Assembly: GCF_024006985.1 (NCBI RefSeq) | Contig: NZ_JAMXIB010000004.1 | Location: forward strand, 124,001 to 188,000 | Source: Robiginitalea marina | GTDB taxonomy: Bacteria; Bacteroidota; Bacteroidia; Flavobacteriales; Flavobacteriaceae | Direction: 5' to 3' | DNA: 64,000 nt | Shown here: piece by piece, positions 51,779 to 61,800 of the stretch | How positions within the stretch are numbered: the stretch's first letter is position 1 | Layout: every line of letters starts with the position of its first letter | The notes under the pieces: generated by a model | The model's input: the letters and a program-made list of their open reading frames with translations, nothing else | Told to the model about the DNA's origin: nothing | Databases searched by the model: none | Made by a program: the position numbers and the translations under genes

Positions 51779-52465
51779 ATGAAAAAGCAGGATATCAAGA
51801 TTTTACTGGTAGATGATGAACCGGATATTCTGGAAATCCTGAGTTATAACCTTTCCTCTGAAGGATACCAGGTCTTCACAGCCAAAAATGGAGTGGAAGC
51901 GGTGGAAAAAGCGAAAAAGAAGACCCCCCACCTGATCATCCTCGACGTGATGATGCCCGAAATGGACGGGATTGAAGCCTGTGAGATCATCCGCAACACC
52001 AAAGGCCTGGAGGAGACAATTATCGCCTTCCTGACGGCGCGGAGTGAAGATTACTCCCAGGTGGCCGGTTTTGATGCCGGGGCAGACGACTACATCACCA
52101 AGCCGATCAAGCCCAAAGTCCTCCTCAGCAAGGTAAAGGCCTTGCTCCGGCGCCTCAAGGACGAAGAGGAAGCCGGCAATGAGGTCTTCAATGTGGGCAA
52201 ACTCGTCATCAACCGGGAGGAATACAAAGTGATCAACAACGGCGAGGAGATGGTCCTGCCCCGAAAGGAATTTGAACTACTCGCCCTGCTGGCCTCCAAG
52301 CCCGATAAGGTCTTCAAAAGGGAAGTGATCCTCGACAAGGTCTGGGGGCAGGAAGTGGTCGTGGGCGGGCGTACCATCGACGTACACATCCGCAAACTGA
52401 GGGAAAAAATCGGGGACAAACACTTCAAAACCGTAAAAGGGGTAGGGTATAAGTTTGTGCAGTAA
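51779..52465 (+). CDS. OmpR/PhoB family response regulator
   Basis: A 228-residue regulator with a receiver domain (about 5-120: acidic pocket VDDEPD, phospho-acceptor Asp in LIILDVMMPEMDG, Lys in YITKPIKP) and a C-terminal winged-helix DNA-binding domain (about 130-228: EFELLALLASKPDKVF, GRTIDVHIRKLREKIG, VKGVGYKF). ATG 51779 gives the family start; an in-frame TTG lies upstream inside the promoter box. The stop overlaps the start of the kinase gene (TAATG), so they form one two-component system. In Bacteroidota this pair resembles PhoB/PhoR or RprXY; the stimulus is unknown. Confidence 0.95.
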   Translation: MKKQDIKILLVDDEPDILEILSYNLSSEGYQVFTAKNGVEAVEKAKKKTPHLIILDVMMPEMDGIEACEIIRNTKGLEETIIAFLTARSEDYSQVAGFDAGADDYITKPIKPKVLLSKVKALLRRLKDEEEAGNEVFNVGKLVINREEYKVINNGEEMVLPRKEFELLALLASKPDKVFKREVILDKVWGQEVVVGGRTIDVHIRKLREKIGDKHFKTVKGVGYKFVQ

Positions 52466-53529
52466 TGGCCATAAAGCTTCGTAAATCGTACCGGTTTGCC
52501 TTTCGGTCATCCCTTTACCTCACCTTTTTCCTTTCCCTCGGCTTCCTTGGTTTCCTCCTCTTCCTGGATCCCCCGGGGCATTACTGGGCCTGGTTCCCGG
52601 TCTTTGTGGTATTTACCTTTGCGGTTTGTTTCCTTATCCTGCAGATCAGGGTGGAAAAATTCATCTACAAGCGCATCAAGCAGATCTACGATGATGTTTC
52701 CCTGCTGGAATCCACCTCCTTTACCTCCGGCCCCATCACCACGGACATGAAGACCCTCACCGAGGAAATCGAAAAATTTGCCAAAGACAAAAAGATCGAG
52801 ATCGACACCCTTAAAATCCGGGAAGAGTACCGCAAGGAATTCCTGGGGAATGTATCCCACGAACTCAAAACCCCGTTGTTTACTGTCCAGGGGTATATCC
52901 TGACCCTTCTCGACGGGGCCATGGAAGACAGCAAGGTGCGCAAGAAGTACCTGCAGCGTGCCGCCAAAGGGGTGGAACGGCTGATCTATATCATCAAGGA
53001 CCTGGACCTGATCACCAAGCTGGAGATAGGGGAGCTGCACCTCGAGATGGAGGATTTCGATATTGTGGAGCTTATCGAAAGCGTCTTCGACCTGCTGGAG
53101 ATGAAGGCCTCCAAAAAACGGATTTCCCTGGTGTTCGACACCGAGTACGCCGAGCCCATTTACGTGCACGCCGACAAGGAGAAAATTCAACAGGTCCTCA
53201 CCAACCTGCTGGTCAATTCCATCAAGTACGGGCAAATGGATGGCACTACTGAAGTAAGCGTGGAAAACCTCATTAAAAACAAGGTGATCATAAGGGTCAC
53301 CGACAACGGGGAAGGGATCGAGGAGCAGCACCTGACCCGACTCTTCGAGCGGTTTTACCGGGTAGACAAGAGCGGAAGCCGCAGGGAAGGCGGTTCCGGC
53401 CTCGGGCTGGCCATTGTGAAGCACATCATTGAGGCGCACAATGAGAAGATTTATGTAGAGAGCGTGGTCGATGTGGGCTCGGAATTTTCGTTTACCCTGG
53501 AAAGGGCCCGTGCCCCCAAAGGTGCCTGA
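52465..53529 (+). CDS. PhoR-type sensor histidine kinase
   Basis: A 354-residue kinase with two N-terminal membrane helices (about 13-32 and 38-58) and almost no periplasmic loop, so it probably senses in the membrane or cytoplasm. The H-box is FLGNVSHELKTPLFTVQGY (His about 132), followed by the N-box QQVLTNLLVNSIKYG, G1 RVTDNGEGIE, and G2 GGSGLGLAIVKHII. Partner of the upstream response regulator, with overlapping start and stop codons. Between helix 2 and the H-box lies a short coiled coil only, without PAS or HAMP that I can see. Confidence 0.94.
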   Translation: MAIKLRKSYRFAFRSSLYLTFFLSLGFLGFLLFLDPPGHYWAWFPVFVVFTFAVCFLILQIRVEKFIYKRIKQIYDDVSLLESTSFTSGPITTDMKTLTEEIEKFAKDKKIEIDTLKIREEYRKEFLGNVSHELKTPLFTVQGYILTLLDGAMEDSKVRKKYLQRAAKGVERLIYIIKDLDLITKLEIGELHLEMEDFDIVELIESVFDLLEMKASKKRISLVFDTEYAEPIYVHADKEKIQQVLTNLLVNSIKYGQMDGTTEVSVENLIKNKVIIRVTDNGEGIEEQHLTRLFERFYRVDKSGSRREGGSGLGLAIVKHIIEAHNEKIYVESVVDVGSEFSFTLERARAPKGA

Positions 53530-53553
53530 GCGCCCGTGGCGTTCCAAATTTTG

Positions 53554-53561
53554 TAGCTTTG
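53554..53561 (+). promoter_or_regulatory. TAnnTTTG promoter box for trmB
   Basis: TAGCTTTG ends 22 bases before ATG 53584. Confidence 0.5.
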
Positions 53562-53583
53562 CGAGAATAACCGCCAAAGGGGT

Positions 53584-54261
53584 ATGGGCAGCAAAAACAA
53601 ACTAAAGCGCTTCAGGGAAAATGCCGTTTTTCCCAATGTCCTCCAACCGACCAGGGAACAACTCCTGGAAGGGGCATTTCCCTGCCGGGGCCAGTGGGCC
53701 CGCCACTTCGGCAATGACCGCCCCCTGGTCCTCGAACTGGGCTGCGGCAAGGGGGAATACACCCTTGGGCTGGCCAGGAGGAACCCCGAATCGAATTATA
53801 TCGGGGTCGACATCAAAGGGGCCCGCCTCTGGAGGGGGGCCAAAACGGCCCTGGAGGAAGGGCTGCCGAACGTGGCTTTCCTGCGAACACATATTGAATT
53901 GCTCCCCATGGCTTTTGGCCCGGGGGAAGTTTCCGAAATCTGGATTACCTTTCCGGATCCCCAGATCAAGTACAAGCGCACCAAACACCGCATGACCAAC
54001 CTGGAGTTCCTGGACCGGTATCGCGAGGTCCTGGAGCCGGGGGGGCGGGTACACCTGAAGACAGACAGCGAGTTCATGCACGGGTATACCCTGGGCATTT
54101 TGCATGGTTCCGGGATCAGGGTGGCGTATGCCAACCACGACATCTACCACAATACGGGTGCCCCGGCCGAGGCCCTGGAGATCCAGACGTTCTACGAGAA
54201 GCAGTTCCTTCAGCAGGGTAAGGCCATTACCTACCTTTGTTTCAGCCCCGACGACCGATGA
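53584..54261 (+). CDS. trmB: tRNA (guanine(46)-N7)-methyltransferase
   Basis: A 225-residue class I SAM methyltransferase that makes m7G46 in the variable loop of tRNA. The SAM motif is VLELGCGKGEYTLGLARRNP (about 47-66) with IGVDIKGARLW following; the family motif ITFPDPQIKYKRTKHRM (about 120-136) is intact. The family start MGSKNKLKRFRENAVFPNV is typical of flavobacterial TrmB. Its stop overlaps the LysE-type gene (ATGA). Confidence 0.95.
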   Translation: MGSKNKLKRFRENAVFPNVLQPTREQLLEGAFPCRGQWARHFGNDRPLVLELGCGKGEYTLGLARRNPESNYIGVDIKGARLWRGAKTALEEGLPNVAFLRTHIELLPMAFGPGEVSEIWITFPDPQIKYKRTKHRMTNLEFLDRYREVLEPGGRVHLKTDSEFMHGYTLGILHGSGIRVAYANHDIYHNTGAPAEALEIQTFYEKQFLQQGKAITYLCFSPDDR

Positions 54262-54887
54262 CCCATTTGCTCGTGCTTTTCTTTGCCACGTTTTCGGCGG
54301 CCTTCATGGCCACGGTGCCCCCGGGCTTGCTCAATATGAATGCAGCCAAGGCGAGTGTGCAAAAGGGGAAAGCAGCAGGCGTCCTCTTCAGCCTGGGGGT
54401 GGCCCTGACGGTAGTGGTGCAGGCCTATATTGCGGTAATGATTTCCAAGTACCTGTACCGCAACCCGGAGGTCATCCGGGGCCTCCAGCAGGCTGCCATT
54501 GCCGTGTTTGCTTTTTTTGCGCTGTATTTCTTTTTCATGGCCCGCAAAGAGAAGGAGAAACCGCGACCGATTTCCGGGGTCCGCCGGAAGAACAACTTTT
54601 TCAAAGGCATCCTGCTCGCATCCCTAAACATGCTTACCATTCCCTATTACAGCGCCCTGAACGCCATGTGGAACAGCTCCGGCTGGATTAAGTTCCAGTT
54701 CCTGGACATCGCCACCTTCGTTATGGCTGCGGGCTGCGGGACCTTTGCCGCCCTCTACCTCTACACAGTGTATTTCAAGAAACTCGAAGCCCGGACAAGT
54801 GCCTTCAGCCGGAATTCCAATTATGTGCTTAGTGCGCTCATGCTGGTCCTGCTGGTGATTACCCTGATCCGGATATTCTATACCTGA
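54258..54887 (+). CDS. LysE family amino-acid exporter-like protein
   Basis: A 209-residue membrane protein with about six helices and the family N-terminal segment FFATFSAAFMATVPPGLLNMNAAKASVQKG. LysE/RhtB proteins export amino acids; the substrate cannot be told. ATG 54258 overlaps the trmB stop by 4 bases (ATGA) and was preferred to an in-frame ATG inside trmB at 54237. A 5-base gap separates it from the alkyltransferase-like gene, so the three are one operon. Confidence 0.88.
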   Translation: MTHLLVLFFATFSAAFMATVPPGLLNMNAAKASVQKGKAAGVLFSLGVALTVVVQAYIAVMISKYLYRNPEVIRGLQQAAIAVFAFFALYFFFMARKEKEKPRPISGVRRKNNFFKGILLASLNMLTIPYYSALNAMWNSSGWIKFQFLDIATFVMAAGCGTFAALYLYTVYFKKLEARTSAFSRNSNYVLSALMLVLLVITLIRIFYT

Positions 54888-54892
54888 TTCCC

Positions 54893-55234
54893 ATGAAAGA
54901 CTCCCAGGGCTTTTTTGAACGCGTATATGAAGTGGTGCGCAAAGTGCCTTACGGCCGGGTAACCTCTTACGGGGCCATTGCTCGTTACCTCGGGACGGGC
55001 CGCAGTGCCCGAATGGTGGGCTGGGCCATGAACAACGCCCATGCCCTTGAGGACGTGCCTGCCCACAGGGTGCTCAACCGCAACGGGGTCCTTACCGGCA
55101 AACACCATTTTCCCGGGAGCCGCCTTATGGAACAACTCCTGGAGAGCGAAGGCATCCGCATCCGCGACGACCAGGTGGTGGAATTCAAACGGCATTTCTG
55201 GGATCCGTCAGTGGAACTCCCGCCCCCGGGGTAG
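54893..55234 (+). CDS. MGMT family alkyltransferase-like protein
   Basis: A 113-residue protein with the DNA-binding domain fold of O6-alkylguanine transferases: YGRVTSYGAIARYLGTGRSARMVG (about 20-44) carries the recognition helix and Arg finger region. The active-site motif PCHR reads PAHR here (about 62-65), so there is no alkyl-acceptor Cys. This is the mark of alkyltransferase-like (ATL) proteins, which flag O6-alkylguanine for nucleotide excision repair. The N-terminal non-catalytic domain of Ada/Ogt is absent, as in ATL proteins. Confidence 0.88.
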   Translation: MKDSQGFFERVYEVVRKVPYGRVTSYGAIARYLGTGRSARMVGWAMNNAHALEDVPAHRVLNRNGVLTGKHHFPGSRLMEQLLESEGIRIRDDQVVEFKRHFWDPSVELPPPG

Positions 55235-55306
55235 CGGGTGTTTTTCAGGGGTCCCGGGAGATGTTAACCAAACCTGAAGGCCTTTCCTCAATTCGATTGC
55301 AAGCCG

Positions 55307-55314
55307 TATCTTTG
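55307..55314 (+). promoter_or_regulatory. TAnnTTTG promoter box for mrp-nifU
   Basis: TATCTTTG ends 26 bases before ATG 55341. Confidence 0.55.
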
Positions 55315-55340
55315 CACGATACACTGCAAAGCAGAGCACT

Positions 55341-56498
55341 ATGGCTGTAAAACTGGACAAAAAGGATATTCTCAAGGCCCTGGAAACCATTACCGTTCCG
55401 GGAGAGGGTGGAAATATGGTGGAAACCGGTGCGGTGAGGAATATCCAGGTATTCGGCGACGAGGTGGTAGTGGATGTGCAAATAGGCAACCCTACCCTGC
55501 AGGCGCGCAAAAAAACGGAGGTGAGTATCCTGAAGGCGATCCACGACCTGGTGTATCCCAAGGCCAAGATTACCGTGAATGTAAAGGTGGACGCCCCTGC
55601 CCAACCTCAGAAAAAAGTACCGGAAATCAAAGGCAAACCCATCCCCGGAATACAGAATATCATCGCGGTGGCCAGCGGGAAAGGCGGAGTCGGCAAATCC
55701 ACCGTTACCGCCAACCTGGCCGTAACCCTTGCGAAAATGGGCTTCAGGGTGGGCCTGTTGGATGCCGACATTTACGGCCCCTCCATGCCGATCATGTTCG
55801 ATGTGGTGGACGAGAAACCCAGGGCGGTGGAAGTCGACGGAAAATCGAAGATGAAGCCCGTGGAAAACCACGGCGTGAAGCTGCTCTCCATCGGGTTTTT
55901 TACACAGCCCGACCAGGCGGTGATCTGGAGGGGGCCTATGGCTTCCAAGGCCCTGAACCAAATGATTTTTGATGCGGATTGGGGTGAACTGGACTTCCTC
56001 ATGGTCGACCTTCCCCCGGGTACGGGGGACATCCACCTTAGCATCATGCAGGCCCTGCCCGTGACCGGTGCCGTGGTGGTGAGTACCCCCCAGCAGATTG
56101 CCCTGGCCGATGCCCGTAAAGGGGTAGCCATGTTCCGGCAGGAAGCCATCAGCGTTCCCGTATTGGGGATCCTTGAAAACATGGCGTATTTCACGCCGGA
56201 AGAGTTGCCCGACCACAAGTATTATATCTTTGGGCAGCATGGGGCCAGGAACCTTGCGGCCGACCAGGATATCCCCTTTTTGGGGGAAATCCCCCTGGTG
56301 CAGGGAATACGGGAGGCAGCGGATGTGGGCCGCCCTGCAGCCCTTCAGGAAGGGACCCCGTCAGAAGCGGCCTTCCTCGAGGCGACCCGAAACATGGTCA
56401 GCGAACTGGTGCAGCGAAACGAGTACCTTCCGCCCACAGAGGCCATTAAAATAACCACCATGGCAGGGTGTTCGGCCGTAAAAAACAAAAGAGTATGA
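55341..56498 (+). CDS. Mrp/NBP35 family iron-sulfur carrier ATPase
   Basis: A 385-residue P-loop protein. Residues 1-about 90 form a MIP18/DUF59 domain; the deviant Walker A ASGKGGVGKSTVTANLAV starts at about residue 111, and GLLDADIYGPSMPIMF follows. Mrp proteins carry Fe-S clusters to apo-proteins. The MIP18-ATPase fusion is the usual Bacteroidota form. The stop overlaps the NifU gene start by 4 bases, and ferredoxin and its reductase genes follow, so a role in Fe-S supply to these proteins is likely. Confidence 0.93.
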   Translation: MAVKLDKKDILKALETITVPGEGGNMVETGAVRNIQVFGDEVVVDVQIGNPTLQARKKTEVSILKAIHDLVYPKAKITVNVKVDAPAQPQKKVPEIKGKPIPGIQNIIAVASGKGGVGKSTVTANLAVTLAKMGFRVGLLDADIYGPSMPIMFDVVDEKPRAVEVDGKSKMKPVENHGVKLLSIGFFTQPDQAVIWRGPMASKALNQMIFDADWGELDFLMVDLPPGTGDIHLSIMQALPVTGAVVVSTPQQIALADARKGVAMFRQEAISVPVLGILENMAYFTPEELPDHKYYIFGQHGARNLAADQDIPFLGEIPLVQGIREAADVGRPAALQEGTPSEAAFLEATRNMVSELVQRNEYLPPTEAIKITTMAGCSAVKNKRV

Positions 56499-56734
56499 CT
56501 TCGGAAGATTTAAAGCAAAAAGTGGAGCAGGCCCTGGAGGAGATTCGTCCCTTCCTCAAAAGTGACGGCGGAGACATCTCCCTGATTTCCATCGAGGACG
56601 ACAAATTGGTCAGGGTCCGCCTCGAGGGAAATTGCGTGGGGTGCTCTGTCAACCAGATGACCCTTAAAAGCGGGGTGGAAATGACCATCAAAAAGTACGC
56701 CCCCCAGATAGAACAGGTGATCAACATTATGTAA
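56495..56734 (+). CDS. NifU C-terminal domain protein (iron-sulfur scaffold)
   Basis: A 79-residue stand-alone NifU/Nfu domain with the cluster motif CVGCSVNQMTLKSGVE (about 46-61). Such proteins hold and pass on [4Fe-4S] clusters. It overlaps the mrp stop by 4 bases (ATGA), so the two are made together. An in-frame upstream ATG (56468) lies inside mrp and is less likely. Confidence 0.93.
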   Translation: MTSEDLKQKVEQALEEIRPFLKSDGGDISLISIEDDKLVRVRLEGNCVGCSVNQMTLKSGVEMTIKKYAPQIEQVINIM

Positions 56735-56787
56735 AGCTGAAAAGGGCCTGCCTCCCGTGGCCCTGTGCGCACCCAACACTTGTTTGA

Positions 56788-57849
56788 ATGATTAAAACGG
56801 ATATCCTGATCATCGGAGCTGGCCCGACCGGGCTTTTCGCGGTTTTTGAAGCCGGGTTGCTCCAATTGAAGTGCCACCTTATCGATGCCCTGCCGCAACC
56901 CGGGGGGCAACTGGCCGAAATCTATCCCAAAAAGCCGATTTACGATATTCCGGGCTTCCCCGAAGTCCTGGCCGGGGAACTGGTCGATAACCTGATGGAG
57001 CAGATCAGGCCTTTCCAACCGGGGTTTACCCTGGGGGAGCGTGCGGAGACCCTTGAAAAAATGGACGACGGGACCTTCGTGGTTACCACCAGCGAAGGCA
57101 CCCGGCACCAGGCCCCGATAGTGGCCATTGCCGGGGGGCTTGGAAGTTTTGAGCCGCGCAAGCCGCTGCTGGACAACCTTGAGGATTATGAAGACAAAGG
57201 GGTGGCCTATATGATCCGGGACCCGGAAAGCTACCGCGGCAAGCGGGTGCTGATTGCCGGGGGGGGCGATTCCGCCCTCGACTGGAGTATTTACCTGGCG
57301 GAAATAGCCAGCGAACTGATCCTGGTACACCGGAGGAACGAGTTTCGGGGTGCCCTGGATTCGGTGGAAAAAGTTCAGGATTTAAAGGACCGGGGTAAAA
57401 TCAGGCTGCTCACCCCTGCCGAAGTGGTGGCCCTCGAGGGGGAGGGCGCGCTGGAACGCGTAGTGGTCCGTAAAATGACGGAGCCTGCAGAGGATATCCG
57501 CGTGGAACTGGATGCCTTCATCCCCTTGTTCGGGCTTTCCCCGAAACTGGGCCCGATTTCGAGTTGGGGACTGGAAATCGAAAAAAATGCCATCAGGGTA
57601 GACAACACCCTCGATTACCAGACCAATATCCCCGGTATCTATGCCATCGGCGATGTAAATACCTACCCGGGGAAGCTGAAACTCATCCTGTGCGGCTTCC
57701 ACGAAGCCACCCTGATGTGCCAGAGCGCCTACCAGCGGATCCACCCCGGAAAAAAATATGTGATGAAATACACTACCGTTGGCGGCATTCACGGCTTCGA
57801 CGGCAGTAAAAAGGAAGCCCCCAAGGCTGTGGTGAAAACCATTGAATAG
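56788..57849 (+). CDS. thioredoxin-reductase-like ferredoxin-NADP reductase
   Basis: A 353-residue flavoprotein of the TrxR-like FNR type found in Bacteroidota, Chlorobi and Bacillus. FAD loop: IIGAGPTGLFAVFEAGLL (about 6-23); NADPH loop: VLIAGGGDSALDWSIYL (about 153-169); second FAD segment GIYAIGDVNTYPGKLKLI. No CxxC redox centre of thioredoxin reductase is present. It would pass electrons between NADPH and the [2Fe-2S] ferredoxin encoded 114 bases downstream. It follows nifU by 53 bases. Confidence 0.92.
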   Translation: MIKTDILIIGAGPTGLFAVFEAGLLQLKCHLIDALPQPGGQLAEIYPKKPIYDIPGFPEVLAGELVDNLMEQIRPFQPGFTLGERAETLEKMDDGTFVVTTSEGTRHQAPIVAIAGGLGSFEPRKPLLDNLEDYEDKGVAYMIRDPESYRGKRVLIAGGGDSALDWSIYLAEIASELILVHRRNEFRGALDSVEKVQDLKDRGKIRLLTPAEVVALEGEGALERVVVRKMTEPAEDIRVELDAFIPLFGLSPKLGPISSWGLEIEKNAIRVDNTLDYQTNIPGIYAIGDVNTYPGKLKLILCGFHEATLMCQSAYQRIHPGKKYVMKYTTVGGIHGFDGSKKEAPKAVVKTIE

Positions 57850-57918
57850 CCGGTACTCCCGGGATCCTTTTTTTATAACGGGGTGTTAAAAGCAGTTCCC
57901 CACGTCTGCGATTATATG

Positions 57919-57926
57919 TAATTTTG
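57919..57926 (+). promoter_or_regulatory. TAnnTTTG promoter box for the [2Fe-2S] ferredoxin
   Basis: TAATTTTG ends 37 bases before ATG 57964. Confidence 0.5.
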
Positions 57927-57963
57927 CACCTCAAACAGCCAAAACCGCTTATTTAGGTTCAAA

Positions 57964-58296
57964 ATGAGCGACATACTTATCAGGATACGGGATCGGGAAG
58001 GAAAGCTCCACGAAGTTGATGCGTCCACGGACATGAACATGAACTTAATGGAAGTGGTGCGGTCCTATGAGCTTGCCCCGGAAGGAACGATCGGCATCTG
58101 CGGGGGAATCGCCATGTGCGCCTCATGCCAGTGCTACATCTGCTCCGACCACCCGCTCCCGGAAAAAACAGAGGATGAGGAAGCCATGCTCTCCGAGGCT
58201 TTCTACGTCAACGACAAAAGCCGGCTGGGGTGCCAGATCCGCATCACGGAAGATTTACACGGGCTTGAGGTTGAATTGGCCCCTGAAGGGGCATAA
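57964..58296 (+). CDS. [2Fe-2S] ferredoxin, adrenodoxin type
   Basis: A 110-residue ferredoxin with ligands C46, C52, C55 (CGGIAMCASC) and C90 (LGC), the C-x5-C-x2-C pattern of adrenodoxin-like proteins that serve Fe-S assembly or monooxygenases. Two further Cys (C57, C60) lie just after the cluster loop. It follows the TrxR-like reductase, its probable electron donor. A strong terminator comes after it. Confidence 0.95.
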   Translation: MSDILIRIRDREGKLHEVDASTDMNMNLMEVVRSYELAPEGTIGICGGIAMCASCQCYICSDHPLPEKTEDEEAMLSEAFYVNDKSRLGCQIRITEDLHGLEVELAPEGA

Positions 58297-58317
58297 CCCT
58301 GTTGCGATGGCAGCCGC

Positions 58318-58351
58318 AGGCACGCCCTCCCCGCGGAGGGCGTGCCTGTTT
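58318..58351 (+). terminator. rho-independent terminator after the [2Fe-2S] ferredoxin
   Basis: AGGCACGCCCTCC and GGAGGGCGTGCCT form a perfect 13-bp stem with loop CCGC, followed by GTTTCTG. The T-run is short, so it may also act on the convergent gene as a barrier. Confidence 0.75.
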
Positions 58352-58372
58352 CTGCATCCCGGGGTCGGTGGG

Positions 58373-58750
58373 TCAGGCAATGATTTTCTCCCTTCTCAAA
58401 AAAGTATCCAGGCTGTCGGCAATATCGAAGCACCGGCTGAACACGGTTGGGACATTTTGAAACCTCGACTCCTCTTTGTGGGCATTACACGCAAAGCCCG
58501 AGAGGTGCACCTCCCCGAAGTGATTGTTGATGGCCTTGCATTGCTCATAAAGGCCGGCGATGGTTTCCTCCTCCCCGGGCACAATGGAATTCAGCATCAG
58601 GTATCCCTTCAGGTAGTTTTCGATGGCGGCATGGGAGTGACTGCAAACCAGGGCCGCAACCACGTCCTCTTCGGGCCTGCATAACTCGTCGTTGGCTTCC
58701 CTTAGTTTTTGGAAAGCATCAGCAAACAACTTAACTGCTTTATCTTTCAT
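58373..58750 (-). CDS. small helical HEPN-like protein
   Basis: A 125-residue, probably all-helical protein. The pattern of CSHSHAAIENYLKGYLMLNSI (about 37-57) recalls HEPN domains, but the RNase motif R-x4-6-H is absent, so no nuclease function is implied. It carries four Cys without a clear metal pattern. ATG 58750 is preferred to TTG 58759. It ends 22 bases from the ferredoxin terminator and lies upstream of nothing on its strand except that terminator; nifJ, on the same strand, begins far upstream and ends 72 bases before it, so readthrough is possible. Confidence 0.6.
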   Translation of the reverse strand: MKDKAVKLFADAFQKLREANDELCRPEEDVVAALVCSHSHAAIENYLKGYLMLNSIVPGEEETIAGLYEQCKAINNHFGEVHLSGFACNAHKEESRFQNVPTVFSRCFDIADSLDTFLRREKIIA

Positions 58751-58821
58751 GAGTGACAAATATTAGGGTTCAATCGCGTCGGATCATCACCACTGCCCCG
58801 TCAGGGCTCCTTTAGTGTTAT

Positions 58822-61800
58822 TTACATATTCCTGAACAGTTCTAACCGCTCCCACCGGGTATCCAGTTCTTCCTGGGCCTGTTTCAGCAAGGCTTCGCCC
58901 AATTTGGCATCTTCCTTGGCAACCCTCCGGAACCGCATTTCATTGTACATAAAGTCTTCGATAGGGGCACTGGGTTCTTTGGAATCGAGCTTGAATTTCT
59001 TCCCTTTGGGCTTGGAAGGATCAAACCTGAAGAGGGGCCAGTATCCGGTTTCGACAGCTTTCTCCTGCTGCAGGGCCCCGTCCTTCAGGTCGTACCCGTG
59101 CTCGCCGCAATGGGAGTATGCAACGATAAGGGAAGGCCCCGGATAAGCGGCTGCCTCTTCAATGGCCTTCAGGGTCTGGAGATCCCGGGCCCCCATGGCT
59201 ACCTGGGCTACATAGACATTTTCATAGGATATCGCCTGTAAGGCCAGGCTCTTTTTCCCGGTCCGTTTCCCCGAAACAGAGAATTTCGCGCTGGCGCCCA
59301 GGGGGGTGGCTTTGGAAGTCTGGCCCCCCGTATTGGAATATACCTCGGTATCCAGCACCATGACGTTGATGTCCTCGCCGGATGCCAGTACATGGTCGAG
59401 GCCACCGTATCCGATATCGTATGCCCAGCCATCCCCACCGACGATCCAGACTGCTTTCTTGCGGAGGTAGTCGGAGAGGCGGTTTAATTTTTTGGCCTCC
59501 GGGTCTTCGAGGGTATCCAGGATTTTCCTGAGGGCGTCGAGGTCTTCGAATTTCCGGCTCCGTTCCAGTTCCGTACTTTCAGGGTTGTTCAATATGGCAT
59601 CGGCCAGTTCTTCGCCAACCACCGACCTAAGCGAGGTTAGCAGGGAAGTGGCGATCTCCTGCTTCTTGCTCAGCGCGAGTTTCATGCCGAAACCAAATTC
59701 GGCGTTATCCTCGAAGAGCGAATTGGCCCAGGCAGGCCCCCGGCCTTCCTTGTTGGTTTTATAGGGCGTGGTGGGCAGGTTCCCGCCGTAGATGGAAGAA
59801 CAACCCGTGGCGTTGGCGATCATGATGCTGTCGCCGTAGAGTTGGGTCAGCATTTTTATATAGGGGGTTTCCCCGCAGCCTGAACAGGCCCCTGAGAATT
59901 CAAAAAGCGGTTCCAGGAACTGCGACCCCTTGACGTTGGTGATCTGCAGGGCTGTACGGTCATAGTCCGGCAACTCGATGAAGTAATCCCAGTTTTTGTC
60001 CTGAACGGTATCGACCTCGAGCTTTTTGTGCATGTTGATGGCCCTGAAATTTTCGATTTCCTTGCTTACTGCAGGGCAAACGGCCACACAAAGGTCACAG
60101 CCGGTGCAGTCCTCGGGCGAAACCTGGAGGATGTAGGACTCCGAACTGCTGTCGAAAGGCCTTCCCTTGGCAGGAACGGCCTTCAGGGATGCCGGGGCGT
60201 CCGCGAGGAGCGTATTGGGCACCACCTTGGCACGGATGGCGGCATGCGGGCAGATCGCGACGCATTTGTTGCACTGGGTGCAAAGGTTTTCATCGTCCCA
60301 GACCGGGATGAAATCGGCGATGCCGCGTTTCTCGTACTGGGTGGTTCCTGTGGGGAACGTGCCGTCTACCGGGAAGGCGCTTACCGGGAGGTCATCTCCC
60401 TTGCCCGCCAGGATTTTCCCCAGTACTTCCATTACGAACGGGTCGCGGGTGCCGGTCATCATGGGTTTCAGTTCCCTGTCGCTGGTTATGGTATCGGGAT
60501 AGGCCACTTTCAGGAGGTTTTCCAGGGAAGCATCCACCGCATCGAAGTTCTTCTTTACGATTTTATCGCCTTTGTGGGAATAGGTCTTAACAATGGCATT
60601 CTTGATCCGTTGTATGGCCTCATCCTTGGGCAGGATGCCCGAAATGGCAAAGAAACAGGTTTGGAGGATCGTATTGGTCCTTTTGCCCAGGTTGGCTTCC
60701 TGGGCCACACGGGTAGCGTCGATGATGTAGAAATCCACCTGGTTTTTCACGATATCCTCCTGCATTTTCCGGGGCAGTTTATCCCAGATTTCGGCTGTGG
60801 AGTAAGGGGAGTTCAACAGGAAGGTGCCGCCTTTCTTGATATGGCTGAGGATGTCGTATTTTTCAATGAAATTGAACTGGTGGCAGGCGATGAAATCGGC
60901 CTTGTGGATCAGGTAGGAGGAATAGATGGGCTCCGGCCCGAAGCGGAGGTGCGAAACGGTTTGCACCCCGGCCTTTTTGGAGTCGTAGACAAAATACCCC
61001 TGCACGTAATTGTCGGTGGTTTCCCCGATGATTTTGATGGAGTTTTTGTTGGCACCCACTGTGCCGTCTGACCCGAGGCCGAAGAACATGCAGTTAAAGG
61101 TGGTCTTGATGGTTTGCAGGGGTTCCCCGATTTCAAGGCTTTTATGCGAAACATCATCGTTGATGCCCACTGTGAAGTGGTTGATCGGGTTGGGTTTGTC
61201 CAACTCATCAAAAACCGCCTTCACCATGGCCGGATCAAATTCCTTGCTCGACAACCCGTAACGGCCACCCAGGATCATTGGCATTTCCCTTTCACTTTCC
61301 ATAAAGGCCGTAATGACATCCAGGTAAAGGGGTTCCCCGGTGCTTCCGGGTTCCTTGGTCCGGTCAAGGACCGCCACTTTTTTGACGGTTTTTGGGAGTG
61401 AATCGATAAAATGGCTGATGGAAAATGGCCGGAACAGCCGTACAATGACCGCTCCAACTTTTTCGCCGTTTTTTGCCATGGTGTTCACCGTTTCGATGAC
61501 CGGCCCCTGGCCGGACCCCATGATAACCACTACCTTCTCTGCCTCGGGGTGTCCTATATAGTAGAACAGGCTATACCGCCGCCCCGTATGCGCATAGAAT
61601 TCATCCATGGTATCCTGCACAATGGCGGGGACCTTGTCGTAAAAAGTATTTGCCGCTTCCCTGGCCTGGAAAAACACGTCTGGGTTTTGGGATGTGCCCC
61701 GCACCACCGGATGGTCAGGGTCCAATGACCGTTTTTTGTGTGCCATGATTTCCTCCTCCGGCATCATGGCTTTGATGATCTCGTCGGGGATGGCATCGAT

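Noticed and set aside
60028-61071. A 347-codon open frame on the plus strand inside nifJ
   Set aside because: Antisense of nifJ; no family match.
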